Program-made: the position numbers and the translations under genes
Assembly: GCF_030124145.1 (NCBI RefSeq)
Contig: NZ_JASKMS010000002.1
Coordinates: 124,001 to 188,000, forward strand
Source: Streptomyces sp. 378
Lineage (GTDB): Bacteria > Actinomycetota > Actinomycetes > Streptomycetales > Streptomycetaceae
Direction: 5' to 3'
Length of the DNA: 64,000 bases
Part shown: piece after piece, positions 40,057-47,935 of the stretch
Position numbering within the stretch: the first letter of the stretch is position 1
Layout of the letters: every line of letters starts with the position of its first letter
The notes under the pieces: model-generated
The model's input: only the letters and a program-made list of their open reading frames with translations
Told to the model about the DNA's origin: nothing
Database searches by the model: none

Positions 40057-41076
40057 TCAGCCCGCCCAGGCCACCAGCCGTTCGCGGTTGCCCGGCTCCC
40101 GCAGCCGGGCGAGCGACTCCTTCTCGAGTTGGCGTACCCGCTCGCGGGTCAGACCGACGCGCCGCGCGACCTCGTTCAGGGTGCGGGGGTGCCCGTCGTG
40201 CAACCCGTAGCGCAGGCTGAGGATCATCGACTCGCGGGGCGCGAGCGTGCCGACGGCCTCGCGCAGTTCCTCGGCGAGCGCCCGGAACTCGGCCACCTCC
40301 GGGGCCCGGAGCACCTCGGTGTCGGCGATGAGGTCGCCGACGACGGTCTCGCCCTTGTCGTCCACCGGTGTGTCCAGGCTGACGGCGTCCCGTCCGACAT
40401 GGCGCAGCCAGCCGATCCTGTCCTCGGCGAGGCCGCTCTCGCGGGCCACCTCCTCGACGGTCGGCTCCCGTTCGAGGTCGAGTCGCAGCCGCCGCTCGAC
40501 CTTGGCGATCTTCTGCAGCTGCTCCACGACGTGCATCGGCAGCCGTACGGAGCGGGCGTGCGCGGCCAGGCCCCGTTCGATCGCCTGGCGGATCCACCAG
40601 GTCGCGTACGTGGAGAACTTGAAGCCCTTGGTGTGGTCGAACTTCTCCACGGCCCGGATCAGCCCCAGATTGCCCTCCTGGATGACGTCCAGCAGGGGCA
40701 GACCGCGGTGGGCGTGCCGCTTGGCCATCGACACGACGAGCCGGAGATTGGCGCGGACCATGTGGTCCTTGGCCGCCTGCCCGTCGCGCACGGCGTCCTC
40801 CAGTTCCCGGCGCCGCTTCGCCGTGAGGCCGCGTTCACCGGCGTCGGCCAGCTCCAGCTCCTCCAGCGCCCGGACGCCTGTCTCCATGCGCCGGGCCAGC
40901 CGCACCTCGTCCTCGGCGGTGAGCAGCGGGGTCGCCGAGATCTGTGCGAGGTACTGGCCGAGGAGGTCCGGTTCCTCGTCGGGCTCGGGGATACGGCTGC
41001 GCAGCCGCGCGGTGCGGGCGGGGGCGCGGCGGTCCTCCCGGACCTCGTCCGCGGTGTGTTCTGCCAGGGGGGACAT
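40057..41076 (-). CDS. hrdC: Group 2 RNA polymerase sigma factor, HrdC-like
   Basis: A 339-residue sigma-70 family protein. Region 1.2 (DLLGQYLAQISATPLLTAE), region 2 (NLRLVVSMAKRHAHRGLPLL, KFSTYATWWIRQAIERGL), region 3 (VRLPMHVVEQLQKIAKVERR) and region 4 (RTLNEVARRVGLTRERVRQL) are complete, and region 1.1 is short. This is the layout of Streptomyces HrdA/C/D. The length and neighbourhood fit S. coelicolor HrdC as I recall it, so the symbol is provisional. The divergent promoter region has a sigma-B-type match pointing into this gene. It is convergent with archease. Confidence 0.9.
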   Translation of the reverse strand: MSPLAEHTADEVREDRRAPARTARLRSRIPEPDEEPDLLGQYLAQISATPLLTAEDEVRLARRMETGVRALEELELADAGERGLTAKRRRELEDAVRDGQAAKDHMVRANLRLVVSMAKRHAHRGLPLLDVIQEGNLGLIRAVEKFDHTKGFKFSTYATWWIRQAIERGLAAHARSVRLPMHVVEQLQKIAKVERRLRLDLEREPTVEEVARESGLAEDRIGWLRHVGRDAVSLDTPVDDKGETVVGDLIADTEVLRAPEVAEFRALAEELREAVGTLAPRESMILSLRYGLHDGHPRTLNEVARRVGLTRERVRQLEKESLARLREPGNRERLVAWAG

Positions 41077-41121
41077 CGTCGGGTTTCCTCACTCCCCCGC
41101 CTCGTTCGCTCGCCCTGCCGG

Positions 41122-41147
41122 GTACCCGGGGGATCCGGTCGCGAACC
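41122..41147 (-). promoter_or_regulatory. Candidate sigma-B-type promoter for the HrdC-like gene
   Basis: Minus-strand GGTT (41147-41144) is separated by 16 bp from GGGTAC (41127-41122), matching GNNT-N14-16-GGGTAC. The -10 element is inside the perfect palindrome CCGGGTACCCGG (41118-41129). The implied leader is about 38 nt. Confidence 0.45.
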
Positions 41148-41173
41148 GTGTGCCCCGCGACCCCCGGGGGTAC
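41148..41173 (+). promoter_or_regulatory. Candidate sigma-B-type promoter for the PEBP gene
   Basis: Plus-strand GTGT (41148-41151) is separated by 16 bp from GGGTAC (41168-41173), 10 bp before the ATG at 41184. Transcription from it would be leaderless or nearly so. It abuts the oppositely oriented match at 41122-41147. Confidence 0.45.
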
Positions 41174-41183
41174 CCCGGGCGAC

Positions 41184-41636
41184 ATGACCGGCATCGAACT
41201 CAGCAGCGACGCGTTCAACGACCACTCCTTCATCGCGCGCCGGCACTCCTACGAGGGACCGAACATCTCTCCGCCGCTGACCTGGAGCGGTGTACCGGAC
41301 GACGCGGCCGAACTGGTCCTGCTGTGCGAGGATCCCGACGCCCCGTCGGGGACCTTCGCGCACTGGGTCGTGGTCGGCATCGACCCGCACAGCGACGGCG
41401 TCGGGGCCGGGCAGAGCCCGCCGGGCGGCACGGAACTCATCAACGGCTACGGGCAGCACGGCTGGGGCGGCCCGCATCCGCCGCCGGGTGACGACGCCCA
41501 CCACTACGTCTTCCGGCTCTACGCCCTGTCCGAACCGTGTGTCCTGCCCGACGCCCCGCGCGCGGACCAGGTGCACGAGGAGGTCGAGCGGCGCCGCCTG
41601 GCGGACGGGACCCTGGTGGGGCTGTACCAGCGCTGA
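41184..41636 (+). CDS. PEBP family protein (YbhB/YbcL, Raf kinase inhibitor-like)
   Basis: A 150-residue phosphatidylethanolamine-binding-like protein. EGPNISPPLTWSGVP and LLCEDPDAPSGTFAHWVV form the anion-binding pocket (CEDPDAP), and GGTELINGYGQHGWGGPHPP and HHYVFRLYAL complete the fold. The function of bacterial PEBPs is unclear. GGGG lies close to the ATG, and the -10 match at 41168-41173 suggests a very short leader. It is divergent from the sigma factor. Confidence 0.9.
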   Translation: MTGIELSSDAFNDHSFIARRHSYEGPNISPPLTWSGVPDDAAELVLLCEDPDAPSGTFAHWVVVGIDPHSDGVGAGQSPPGGTELINGYGQHGWGGPHPPPGDDAHHYVFRLYALSEPCVLPDAPRADQVHEEVERRRLADGTLVGLYQR

Positions 41637-41776
41637 AGTTCCACGCCCCTCACGGTGTCACAACGGTTGGTTGTGGCGCGGGCGGGGCGCGGTTGTTTGC
41701 CCGGCCTGCCGGCTTCTCGCTTGGATGACTCTCGGACAACATCGGGTTGTCCGGAAGAGCGGGGAGTGCGCCGGGG

Positions 41777-43036
41777 ATGGCGGGCAGACGGTCGCTGGGG
41801 CGACGGTTCGGGTGGCTGTGGGGCGCGTACGCGGTCAGCACGGCGGGCACATGGCTCGCCTTCGACGCGTTCGCCCTGATCGCGGTCCTGGCGCTGGGCG
41901 CCGGGCCGACACAGGTGTCGCTGCTGGCCGCGGTGGGACCGGCGGTCGGCGCGGCGGTGTCGGTGCCGCTCGGGCCGTGGGTGGAGATCCGCCGCAAACG
42001 GCCGGTGATGATCGCGGCGGACCTGGTCCGGTGCGTGATGCTGCTGAGCATCCCCGTGGCGTTCACCGCCGGCCGGCTGGGCTTCGGCCAGTTGCTGCTG
42101 GTGTCGGTGGCCGTGGCGGCGGCCGACATCACCTTCAACGCGGCGGCCGGGGCGTTCCTCAAGGATCTGCTGCCGCGGCGGGACCTGCTCGTCGCGAACG
42201 GACGCTTCGAGGCGACGACCTGGACCGCCAGCATGGTCGGCCCGCCGCTGGGAGGGGCCGCGATCGGCCTGTTCGGACCGGTGACGACGGTGGTCGCCGA
42301 CGCCGTGAGCTATCTGCTCTCGGCGATCGGCATCCGGGCCGTCGGCGACACCGAGAAGCACCCGGCACGGCCGCGCCCCGCGGTGCCCCGGGCCGGTGAA
42401 CTGCTCGACGGCTGGCGCCACATCCTGGCCGACCCGGCCCTGCGCCCGCTGTTCCTCAACTCGCTCCTGGTGAACTCCCTGATCATGGCGGCCTCTCCGC
42501 CGCTGCTGGTCCTGATGGTCGACGACCTGCACTTCGCGCCGTGGCAGTACGCCCTCGCCTTCGCGGTGCCCTGCACCGGCGGCCTGCTCGGCTCCCGCCT
42601 GGCTCCGCGCCTCGTCGCACGCCACGGCCTCCACCGCGTCCTGCTCACCGCGGGGGTGCTCCGGGCCTGCTGGCCGATCGGCCTGGCCTTCACCGGTCCC
42701 GGGGTGCCCGGCCTGGCGCTCATCGTGCTGGTCGAGTTCGGCCTGATCACCTGCTGCGGCGTGTTCAACCCGGTCCTCGCCACCCACCGCCTCGACCGCA
42801 CCCCCGGGGACCGGGTCACCCGCACCCTGGCGGCCTGGTCGGCCACCGGCAAGGCCACCACCGCCGTGACGACCGCCCTGTGGGGAGTGCTGGCCGCCCG
42901 GACCGGTCCCCGGACGGCCATCGCACTGGCCGGTGCCCTGCTGCTCGCCACGCCGCTGCTGCTCCCGCGCCGGGAGCACACCACGGGGGCCGGTTCCGAA
43001 CCGGCCCCCGTGACAGTGCATTCGGACGACGGCTGA
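41777..43036 (+). CDS. Major facilitator superfamily transporter
   Basis: A 419-residue protein with about 12 membrane helices. It is MFS-type by the conserved RRKRPVMIAADLVRCVMLLS loop after helix 2 and by repeated helix-rich halves split by the loop near residues 190-215 (RPRPAVPRAGELLDGWRHIL). It resembles enterobactin-exporter/macrolide-efflux-like MFS_3 proteins, so drug or siderophore export is likely. ATG at 41777 has GGGGAG about 10 bases upstream. The end of the gene contains a perfect 14-bp stem hairpin. Confidence 0.88.
   Translation: MAGRRSLGRRFGWLWGAYAVSTAGTWLAFDAFALIAVLALGAGPTQVSLLAAVGPAVGAAVSVPLGPWVEIRRKRPVMIAADLVRCVMLLSIPVAFTAGRLGFGQLLLVSVAVAAADITFNAAAGAFLKDLLPRRDLLVANGRFEATTWTASMVGPPLGGAAIGLFGPVTTVVADAVSYLLSAIGIRAVGDTEKHPARPRPAVPRAGELLDGWRHILADPALRPLFLNSLLVNSLIMAASPPLLVLMVDDLHFAPWQYALAFAVPCTGGLLGSRLAPRLVARHGLHRVLLTAGVLRACWPIGLAFTGPGVPGLALIVLVEFGLITCCGVFNPVLATHRLDRTPGDRVTRTLAAWSATGKATTAVTTALWGVLAARTGPRTAIALAGALLLATPLLLPRREHTTGAGSEPAPVTVHSDDG
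42982..43012 (+). terminator. Perfect hairpin inside the 3' end of the MFS gene
   Basis: Positions 42982-42995 pair without mismatch with 42999-43012 around the loop CCG. The stem ends 24 bp before the stop codon, so the terminator-like structure is part of the coding sequence. A second smaller hairpin (ACCGGCC/GGCCGGT, 43036-43052) fills the gap to the convergent VOC gene. Confidence 0.7.
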
Positions 43037-43052
43037 CCGGCCCGGGGCCGGT

Positions 43053-43481
43053 TCAGACCGCCCCGGGCACGTCCTCCGTGACCCCGTTCAGCTTCGAGGC
43101 CGGATCCGTGCCGTACGGGCGGGTGAGTATCTCCATGCCGTGGCCCGCCGGGTCCAGGAAGTAGACGCCCCGGCCACCGTCGTTGCGGTTGATGCGACGG
43201 GGATGGTTGCCGTGCGGGTCGGCCTGGAGGGGCACGCGGGCCTTCACGAGGCGGGCCAGGGCGTCGTCGAACTCGTCCTCGGAGACGAGGAACGCGTAGT
43301 GCTGCATGGGGATGTCGGCGTCGATGGTGAGGAAGTCCAGCGTGACGCCGTTGTCGGTCGTCACCGGCAGGAACACCCCGGTCGGTGCGCCGACCTCCAG
43401 TCCCAGGATGTCTGCGAGGAAGTGAGCGGACTTCTCCCGGTCACGGGACAGGACGATGGTGTGGTTGAACTCGACTGACAC
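43053..43481 (-). CDS. VOC family protein (glyoxalase/dioxygenase fold)
   Basis: A 142-residue protein with two beta-alpha-beta-beta-beta modules. NHTIVLSRDREKSAHFLADI starts module 1, MQHYAFLVSEDEFDDALARL starts module 2, and GRGVYFLDPAGHGMEILTRP ends it. Metal ligands typical of the fold are the histidine in NHT, the histidine in QHYAF and the glutamate in MEIL. The substrate is unknown. GTG at 43481 has GGAGG 9 bases upstream. It is divergent from the secreted beta-lactamase-fold gene across a 483-bp region. Confidence 0.85.
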   Translation of the reverse strand: MSVEFNHTIVLSRDREKSAHFLADILGLEVGAPTGVFLPVTTDNGVTLDFLTIDADIPMQHYAFLVSEDEFDDALARLVKARVPLQADPHGNHPRRINRNDGGRGVYFLDPAGHGMEILTRPYGTDPASKLNGVTEDVPGAV

Positions 43482-43660
43482 GGTTGAATGCCTCCACGGG
43501 CATCTCCGCGGCGCCTCCATGCCTCACCCGGCCGGTGACCGGCACGCGATGCCGCGCGGTGGATCGTAGACAGCGGTGGCGTGGGGCGTCGAGCGGTTTT
43601 CGGCCGTGTCGCGGGTCCGTCGGGCACGGGCTCACCCGTCCGGGATGCCCCCCCGCTGAT

Positions 43661-43676
43661 CCTGACAATTGTCAGG
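43661..43676. promoter_or_regulatory. Perfect 16-bp palindrome, operator candidate 1
   Basis: CCTGACAATTGTCAGG is a perfect palindrome in the divergent region between the VOC and beta-lactamase-fold genes. It shares the arms CCTGAC and GTCAGG, with a 4-bp centre, with the palindrome at 43865-43884. Confidence 0.65.
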
Positions 43677-43802
43677 ACCGTGCGGTTCCGCGTCTCCCTG
43701 CAGTTCTGACCGTCGGCAGGCAGCCCGCTCCGGGCACCGCGGACCCGGAAGGACCACCTCCGGCCACACCATCCTCACCTTCGTCCTACGGGGGACAGAC
43801 CC

Positions 43803-43871
43803 ATGAAGCGACTGATCAGCCGTACCGCCCAGGGACGAATCCGCAGGTCGCCCCGATCCGCCCAGCCCTGA
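43803..43871 (+). CDS. Possible 22-residue leader peptide
   Basis: ATG preceded by GGGGGACAG at good spacing opens a 22-codon frame rich in arginine and serine (MKRLISRTAQGRIRRSP...). Its stop codon lies inside the second CTGAC palindrome (43865-43884). It may be a leader peptide or upstream ORF on the mRNA of the beta-lactamase-fold gene, or chance. There is no homology I can recognise. Confidence 0.3.
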   Translation: MKRLISRTAQGRIRRSPRSAQP

Positions 43872-43884
43872 CATTCGTCAGGGC
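43865..43884. promoter_or_regulatory. Perfect 20-bp inverted repeat, operator candidate 2
   Basis: GCCCTGAC-ATTC-GTCAGGGC repeats the arms of the palindrome at 43661-43676, 200 bp away, and lies 81 bp before the beta-lactamase-fold gene. Two copies of one motif point to a specific dimeric regulator, not encoded next to it. As RNA it could also form an 8-bp hairpin. Confidence 0.6.
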
Positions 43885-43964
43885 CGCCGGGCCCGCCCGG
43901 ACTCCTATCGTGGCGCCGCGGGCCAAGGTCCCGTAGGACACCGGGCGATCCAGGAAGGGCAACC

Positions 43965-45152
43965 ATGCGCATGCTCCTGCGCGGCGCGGCCGCGCTCGCG
44001 GCCGTCGTCACGGTCGCGTCACTCACGAGCGGTGCGGCGGCGCAACCCCGGACGGGCAAGCCCGCCGGTACTTCCCAGACCTCCGCGACCGCCCAGGTCC
44101 CACCCGGTGTCACCGCCGGCGTGGCCGTCTTCGACCGCGAGACCGGCACGTTCACCGAACAGATCAACGAGAGCGCGCAGTTCCGTTCCGCCTCGGTCGT
44201 CAAGCTGCTGCTGGCCCTGGACTTCCTGTGGGACCGCGGGCCCGACCACACCATCCCCCCGGCCGACCGCGCCCGGCTGGAGCCGATGCTGCGCGGCAGC
44301 GACGACGACGCCGCGAACCACTACTGGTCGACGTACGGCGGCCCGGCGATCATCGAGCGGATGCTCGACCGGCCGTCGCTCGGTCTGCGCGACACGGCGC
44401 CACCGCCCACCGGGTACGCGGGCTTCTGGGGCTACACCGCCCTTTCCGCCCGGGACACGGTGGCGAGCTACCGGTACATCCTGGACAAGGCGCCCGCACC
44501 CGTGCGCACCTTCATCATGGACAACCTGCGCCGCTCCACCCGCTGCTCGACCGCCGACCACTTCGACCAGCACTTCGGCATCGCGGGGGCGTTCGACCGG
44601 CCCTGGGCGGTGAAACAGGGCTGGTCCGGGGCGTTCGGGACGGGCACGTGCGGCTCCCGGGCGGCGACCTCGGGAGCGCGGAAGGAAGCCGCCCCCGCTC
44701 CCCGCGCCGCCGCGGCCGTGGACCTCACGCGCCCCGCCCTGCACACCACCGGCACGGTGGGTGCCACCGACCGTGCCATCGTGGCCGTGCTGTCGCTGCA
44801 CCAGGACGGCACGTCGTACGGCAAGGCGTACACCGACCTCGGCCGGCTGACCCGTTCGCTGAAGGTGCCGGGGGCGAAGCAGCCCGCCGGAACCTGGTTC
44901 GGCACCTGGGGCGAGTCCGTGAACGTCCGCAAGGGGCCGTCCACCGACGGTGACCCGCTGACGAAGCTCCCGGCCGGTGTGGAGGTCCTGGTGGGCTGCC
45001 AGGCCCGGGGCGAGGTGGTCGATGTGCCGCCGTACACCAACGAGTGGTGGGCCTATCTGCCCCAGTACGGGGGCTACATCTCCAACATCTACATCAGCTC
45101 GCCGGACAACCGGCTGCCGAACGTCCCGGAGTGCGGCCTGCCGCCGCGGTGA
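43965..45152 (+). CDS. Secreted class A beta-lactamase-fold protein with C-terminal SH3-like domain
   Basis: A 395-residue precursor. Sec signal peptide at about 1-26 (ending SGAAA). A serine-hydrolase domain (about 45-300) has the SxxK motif in SASVVK near residue 77. The second and third motifs of true beta-lactamases (SDN, KTG) are not clearly present; WAVKQGW is the nearest. The C-terminal 65 residues (VNVRKGPSTDGDPLTKLPAG, EWWAYLPQYGGYISNIYI) form an SH3_3-like cell-wall-binding domain. It is probably a wall-associated hydrolase-like protein rather than a resistance enzyme. Twin palindromes upstream suggest dedicated regulation. Confidence 0.82.
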   Translation: MRMLLRGAAALAAVVTVASLTSGAAAQPRTGKPAGTSQTSATAQVPPGVTAGVAVFDRETGTFTEQINESAQFRSASVVKLLLALDFLWDRGPDHTIPPADRARLEPMLRGSDDDAANHYWSTYGGPAIIERMLDRPSLGLRDTAPPPTGYAGFWGYTALSARDTVASYRYILDKAPAPVRTFIMDNLRRSTRCSTADHFDQHFGIAGAFDRPWAVKQGWSGAFGTGTCGSRAATSGARKEAAPAPRAAAAVDLTRPALHTTGTVGATDRAIVAVLSLHQDGTSYGKAYTDLGRLTRSLKVPGAKQPAGTWFGTWGESVNVRKGPSTDGDPLTKLPAGVEVLVGCQARGEVVDVPPYTNEWWAYLPQYGGYISNIYISSPDNRLPNVPECGLPPR

Positions 45153-45165
45153 CGGGAACGGGGGA

Positions 45166-45203
45166 CGAGCGGTGGGCGGGGCCTGGGCCCCGTCCACCGC
45201 TCG
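45166..45203. terminator. Long bidirectional terminator
   Basis: Positions 45166-45183 pair with 45186-45203 over 18 bp with one G:T wobble. The hairpin lies between the convergent stop codons of the beta-lactamase-fold gene (45152) and the kinase gene (45216). Confidence 0.85.
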
Positions 45204-45215
45204 CGTTCGTGCGGC

Positions 45216-46772
45216 TCAGCGCTGGTACTCGGCGAGGTAGCGCATCACCTTGTCCACGTGCGGCCGTACCCGCTCCGGCACGCCGCGCTCCTCGATGACC
45301 GTGCGGTCACTGGTGCGGTAGCCGGCCGCGACGAGCGCGGGCAGGTCCTTCTTCGGCAGCCCGGCCTGTTTGAAGCGCTGGTCGAGCCAGCACACGTACA
45401 GGCTCATGGTGGAGATCGCGTCCGGCGGCGACATGTGGTCCTTGTCGCCGTCGCCGTCCCCGTCCACGGCCCAGGCGCGGAACACCGACGGTGTCCACAT
45501 GGCGATGCCGTACTCCTCGCTCTCCGGGCGGGAGGCGTTCGGGTCGAAGTCGCTCTCCGCCTTGACCAGCGCGGCGAGCAGGGCGGGGGTGATCTCCTCG
45601 TCGGTGCAGCGGTGCGCCGCACGGGCGATGACGGGGCGCAGTTCCTCGGGCACGTCGGAGTCCTCGGGGATCTCGCCGGCCGGCGGGCCGGACGTGGGCG
45701 TACCGGTGGCGGCGGGGGTGTCGCGGTCTTCGTCCCGGGTGCCGCCTCCGCCGCCCCCGAGCAGGGCCGCCCCGGCGACCGCGGCGGCGGTCAGGACGAC
45801 GAGTCCGGCCGCGGCCGCGGGCACCAGGCGTCTTCGGCGGCGGTGCGGGCCGCCGGTGAGGGCCTGGACCCGGGCGGCGACACCGGCGGCCGTGTGCGGG
45901 AGGCGGGCGGCGTGGTCCGGGGCGAGGCAGTCGGCGATCAGCCGGCGCATGTCCTCGTCGAGGCCCGCGTCGAGGCGCAGGGGCGCGGTGCCGCGGGCGT
46001 AGGTCTGGGCGGCCAGCGAGCGGGCCCGGGCCGTCGCGCCGGGGAAGGGGTGGAGTCCGCCGGTGAGCACCTGGTGGGCGAGGACGCCGAAGGCCCAGAT
46101 GTCGGCGGTGGGCCGGACGACGGCGCCCTGGGCGCCGGTGCGCTGCGACCACCACTCGGGGGGCAGATGGTCGAGGGTGCCCAGCGGCGGCAAGTGGGCG
46201 TGGGTGCCGTCGAGTTCGGTGGTGAGACCGAAGTCGGCCAGCCACACCCGACCGCCGGGGCCCAGCAGGACGTTGGCGGGCTTGAGGTCGCCGTGCACCC
46301 AGCCGGCGTCGTGCATGTGGGCGAGTCCGGCGGCGACACCGCGCAGGACGCGGTCGGCGTCCGCGATCGGCCCGCCCGTCTCCGCGGCGTCCAGTACGTC
46401 CTTGAGGCTGGCCTCGGCCCGGTCCATGACCAGCGCGATCGCGCCGTCCAGGGCGGGCAGTTCAGGTGCCTCGACGGTGCACACGGCGTGGGTGCGGACG
46501 AGGTGGGGGTGGTCGGCCTCGGCGCTGAAGCGGACCTCGCGGGCCACGAGTTCCCCGAGTGCGGCGCGTTGTCCGGGGCCCAGGGCGCCGGTCGGCAGCA
46601 CCTTCACCGCCGCGGGCGTGCCGTCGTCGACCTTGCGGGCCTCGTAGACGGTGCCCCAGCCGCCGGAACCGATGACCGGGCCCAGTTCCCATCCGTCCAT
46701 GCGGAACCCCTCCGGCAGACCGGGTGGGCGGGATGCTTCCAGTTCGTCGTCCCGTTCGTCGGGCGTCGTCAT
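45216..46772 (-). CDS. Membrane Ser/Thr protein kinase with extracellular lysozyme-like domain
   Basis: 518 residues. Cytoplasmic Hanks-type kinase domain (about 26-290): glycine loop GPVIGSGGWGTVYEA, lysine in AAVKVL, catalytic loop HGDLKPANVLL (HGD instead of HRD), metal site LADFGL, then a proline-rich activation segment. A membrane helix lies at about 306-328 after a basic stop. The outside part (about 370-515) contains CTDEEITPALLAALVKAESDF, EEYGIAMWTPSVFRAWAVDG and STMSLYVCWLDQRF, which resemble a soluble lytic transglycosylase fold with its catalytic glutamate in KAESDFDP. This suggests sensing or cutting peptidoglycan coupled to phosphorylation. It overlaps the FHA-like gene by 4 bp. 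Confidence 0.85.
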   Translation of the reverse strand: MTTPDERDDELEASRPPGLPEGFRMDGWELGPVIGSGGWGTVYEARKVDDGTPAAVKVLPTGALGPGQRAALGELVAREVRFSAEADHPHLVRTHAVCTVEAPELPALDGAIALVMDRAEASLKDVLDAAETGGPIADADRVLRGVAAGLAHMHDAGWVHGDLKPANVLLGPGGRVWLADFGLTTELDGTHAHLPPLGTLDHLPPEWWSQRTGAQGAVVRPTADIWAFGVLAHQVLTGGLHPFPGATARARSLAAQTYARGTAPLRLDAGLDEDMRRLIADCLAPDHAARLPHTAAGVAARVQALTGGPHRRRRRLVPAAAAGLVVLTAAAVAGAALLGGGGGGTRDEDRDTPAATGTPTSGPPAGEIPEDSDVPEELRPVIARAAHRCTDEEITPALLAALVKAESDFDPNASRPESEEYGIAMWTPSVFRAWAVDGDGDGDKDHMSPPDAISTMSLYVCWLDQRFKQAGLPKKDLPALVAAGYRTSDRTVIEERGVPERVRPHVDKVMRYLAEYQR

Positions 46773-47566
46773 GCGCCTGCCTCCTGCGGGTCGGCGAGGC
46801 GGGCGGCGCCGCGGGGCGGCAGCAGGCCGAGGTGCTCCTCGCGGACCAGGCCGAAGCGCAGGGCGACGGAGGCGAGCCGGGTGCGCTTGGCGCCGGTGCG
46901 ACCGCCGTCGGCGGCGGCCGTGGCCTCCTCGCCGGGGTCCAGGCGCAGTTTGGCGAAGGCGAGGTAGTCGATGTGGTAGTTGACCGCGGATCGGGTGAGG
47001 TCCCGGCAGGACTCCAGCGGCCGCAGCCGCTCGACGATCTGCCCGACGCCGGGCAGTGCCGAGTCGGAGGGGTCACGCAGCCGGGGTTCGCACAGGGCCA
47101 CCAGGACGAGGAAGTACTTCGAGGTCGGGTCCAGGGCGAAGGGGTGGACGGTCTGTTCGCCGCCGCCCGGCATGGCCTGCTCGCCGAGATAGGCGTGCTG
47201 GGGCGCGAACACCTTGAACGTGGCGGTGCCGGACAGGGCGGGCAGCACCACGCGGGAGAACTCGAAGGGCACGGGTGCCCCGAGCCGCCCCGGCGCGACG
47301 GTGAGGTACTCGCCGGCCCCCTCCAGGTTCTCCACCACGTACGAGACGCTGCGGCTGAAGTTGGACAGCCGCCAGTAGTCCCCGGCCGCTTCCAGTTGCC
47401 CGGCCCGGCGGGAGACGCCCGGGTCGGGCAGGACGATGCGGACCCCCGTTCGGCCGCGTCCGAAGTCCGCGATGTCCCCCGGCCCCAGGTGGATCAGTTC
47501 GGGACTGCCCGTCTCGTCCCCACCCCACTGGGCGGTTCCGGGCAATTGCACGATGATCGTTTCCAC
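46769..47566 (-). CDS. FHA-like partner protein of the kinase
   Basis: A 265-residue cytoplasmic protein. Its first 110 residues follow the forkhead-associated pattern (LIHLGPGDIADFGRGRTG, PGVSRRAGQLEAAGDYWRLS, then SVSYVVENLEGAGEYLTVAP) with the SRR and N/S positions that read phosphothreonine, although the match is divergent. The C-terminal half (TRSAVNYHIDYLAFAKLRLD, RLASVALRFGLVREEHLGLL) looks like a helical HTH-like module. GTG at 47566 has GGGGGAG at good spacing. The ATGA overlap with the kinase makes a functional pair likely: substrate or scaffold and kinase. Confidence 0.72.
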   Translation of the reverse strand: METIIVQLPGTAQWGGDETGSPELIHLGPGDIADFGRGRTGVRIVLPDPGVSRRAGQLEAAGDYWRLSNFSRSVSYVVENLEGAGEYLTVAPGRLGAPVPFEFSRVVLPALSGTATFKVFAPQHAYLGEQAMPGGGEQTVHPFALDPTSKYFLVLVALCEPRLRDPSDSALPGVGQIVERLRPLESCRDLTRSAVNYHIDYLAFAKLRLDPGEEATAAADGGRTGAKRTRLASVALRFGLVREEHLGLLPPRGAARLADPQEAGA

Positions 47567-47935
47567 GCGGACTCCCCCGCTGCTGTCGCCCCCGATTTGG
47601 TCGCGAGGATTGTACGGTCGGCTTCCGCTTCCCGCGGAGCCGGCGGTGCCGCCTCCGCGGGCTGTGTTCCGGGCATCGTGCGACGAACACGCGTTCCCGG
47701 CCGGTCGGTCCGGTGCGTCCCGTACGCCCTGCACCACACAGCCCTGCGACGAGTGCCGTCTCGACGTCCCGCCGCTCGCGAAAGCACGGGGTCGAGACCG
47801 ACGGCAGAGTCCGCCCGTCCGCGGCGCACCCATGGGTTCCACCGGAACGTCACCAGCGGTCCGCTCGTCGGTCACGCGCCCGCAGGCACGGAGGGCGGCT
47901 GCGGGCGGCCACCGCTTCTCGGTGGCCGCACTTCG
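47567..47935 (-). other. 369-bp gap with terminator of the zinc-ribbon gene
   Basis: GCGGCCACCG at 47905-47914 pairs perfectly with 47920-47929 around a 5-base loop, 7 bp after the stop codon of the zinc-ribbon protein gene. This is a clear terminator. The remaining 330 bp should hold the promoter of the FHA-like/kinase operon. No gene is seen. Confidence 0.65.
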
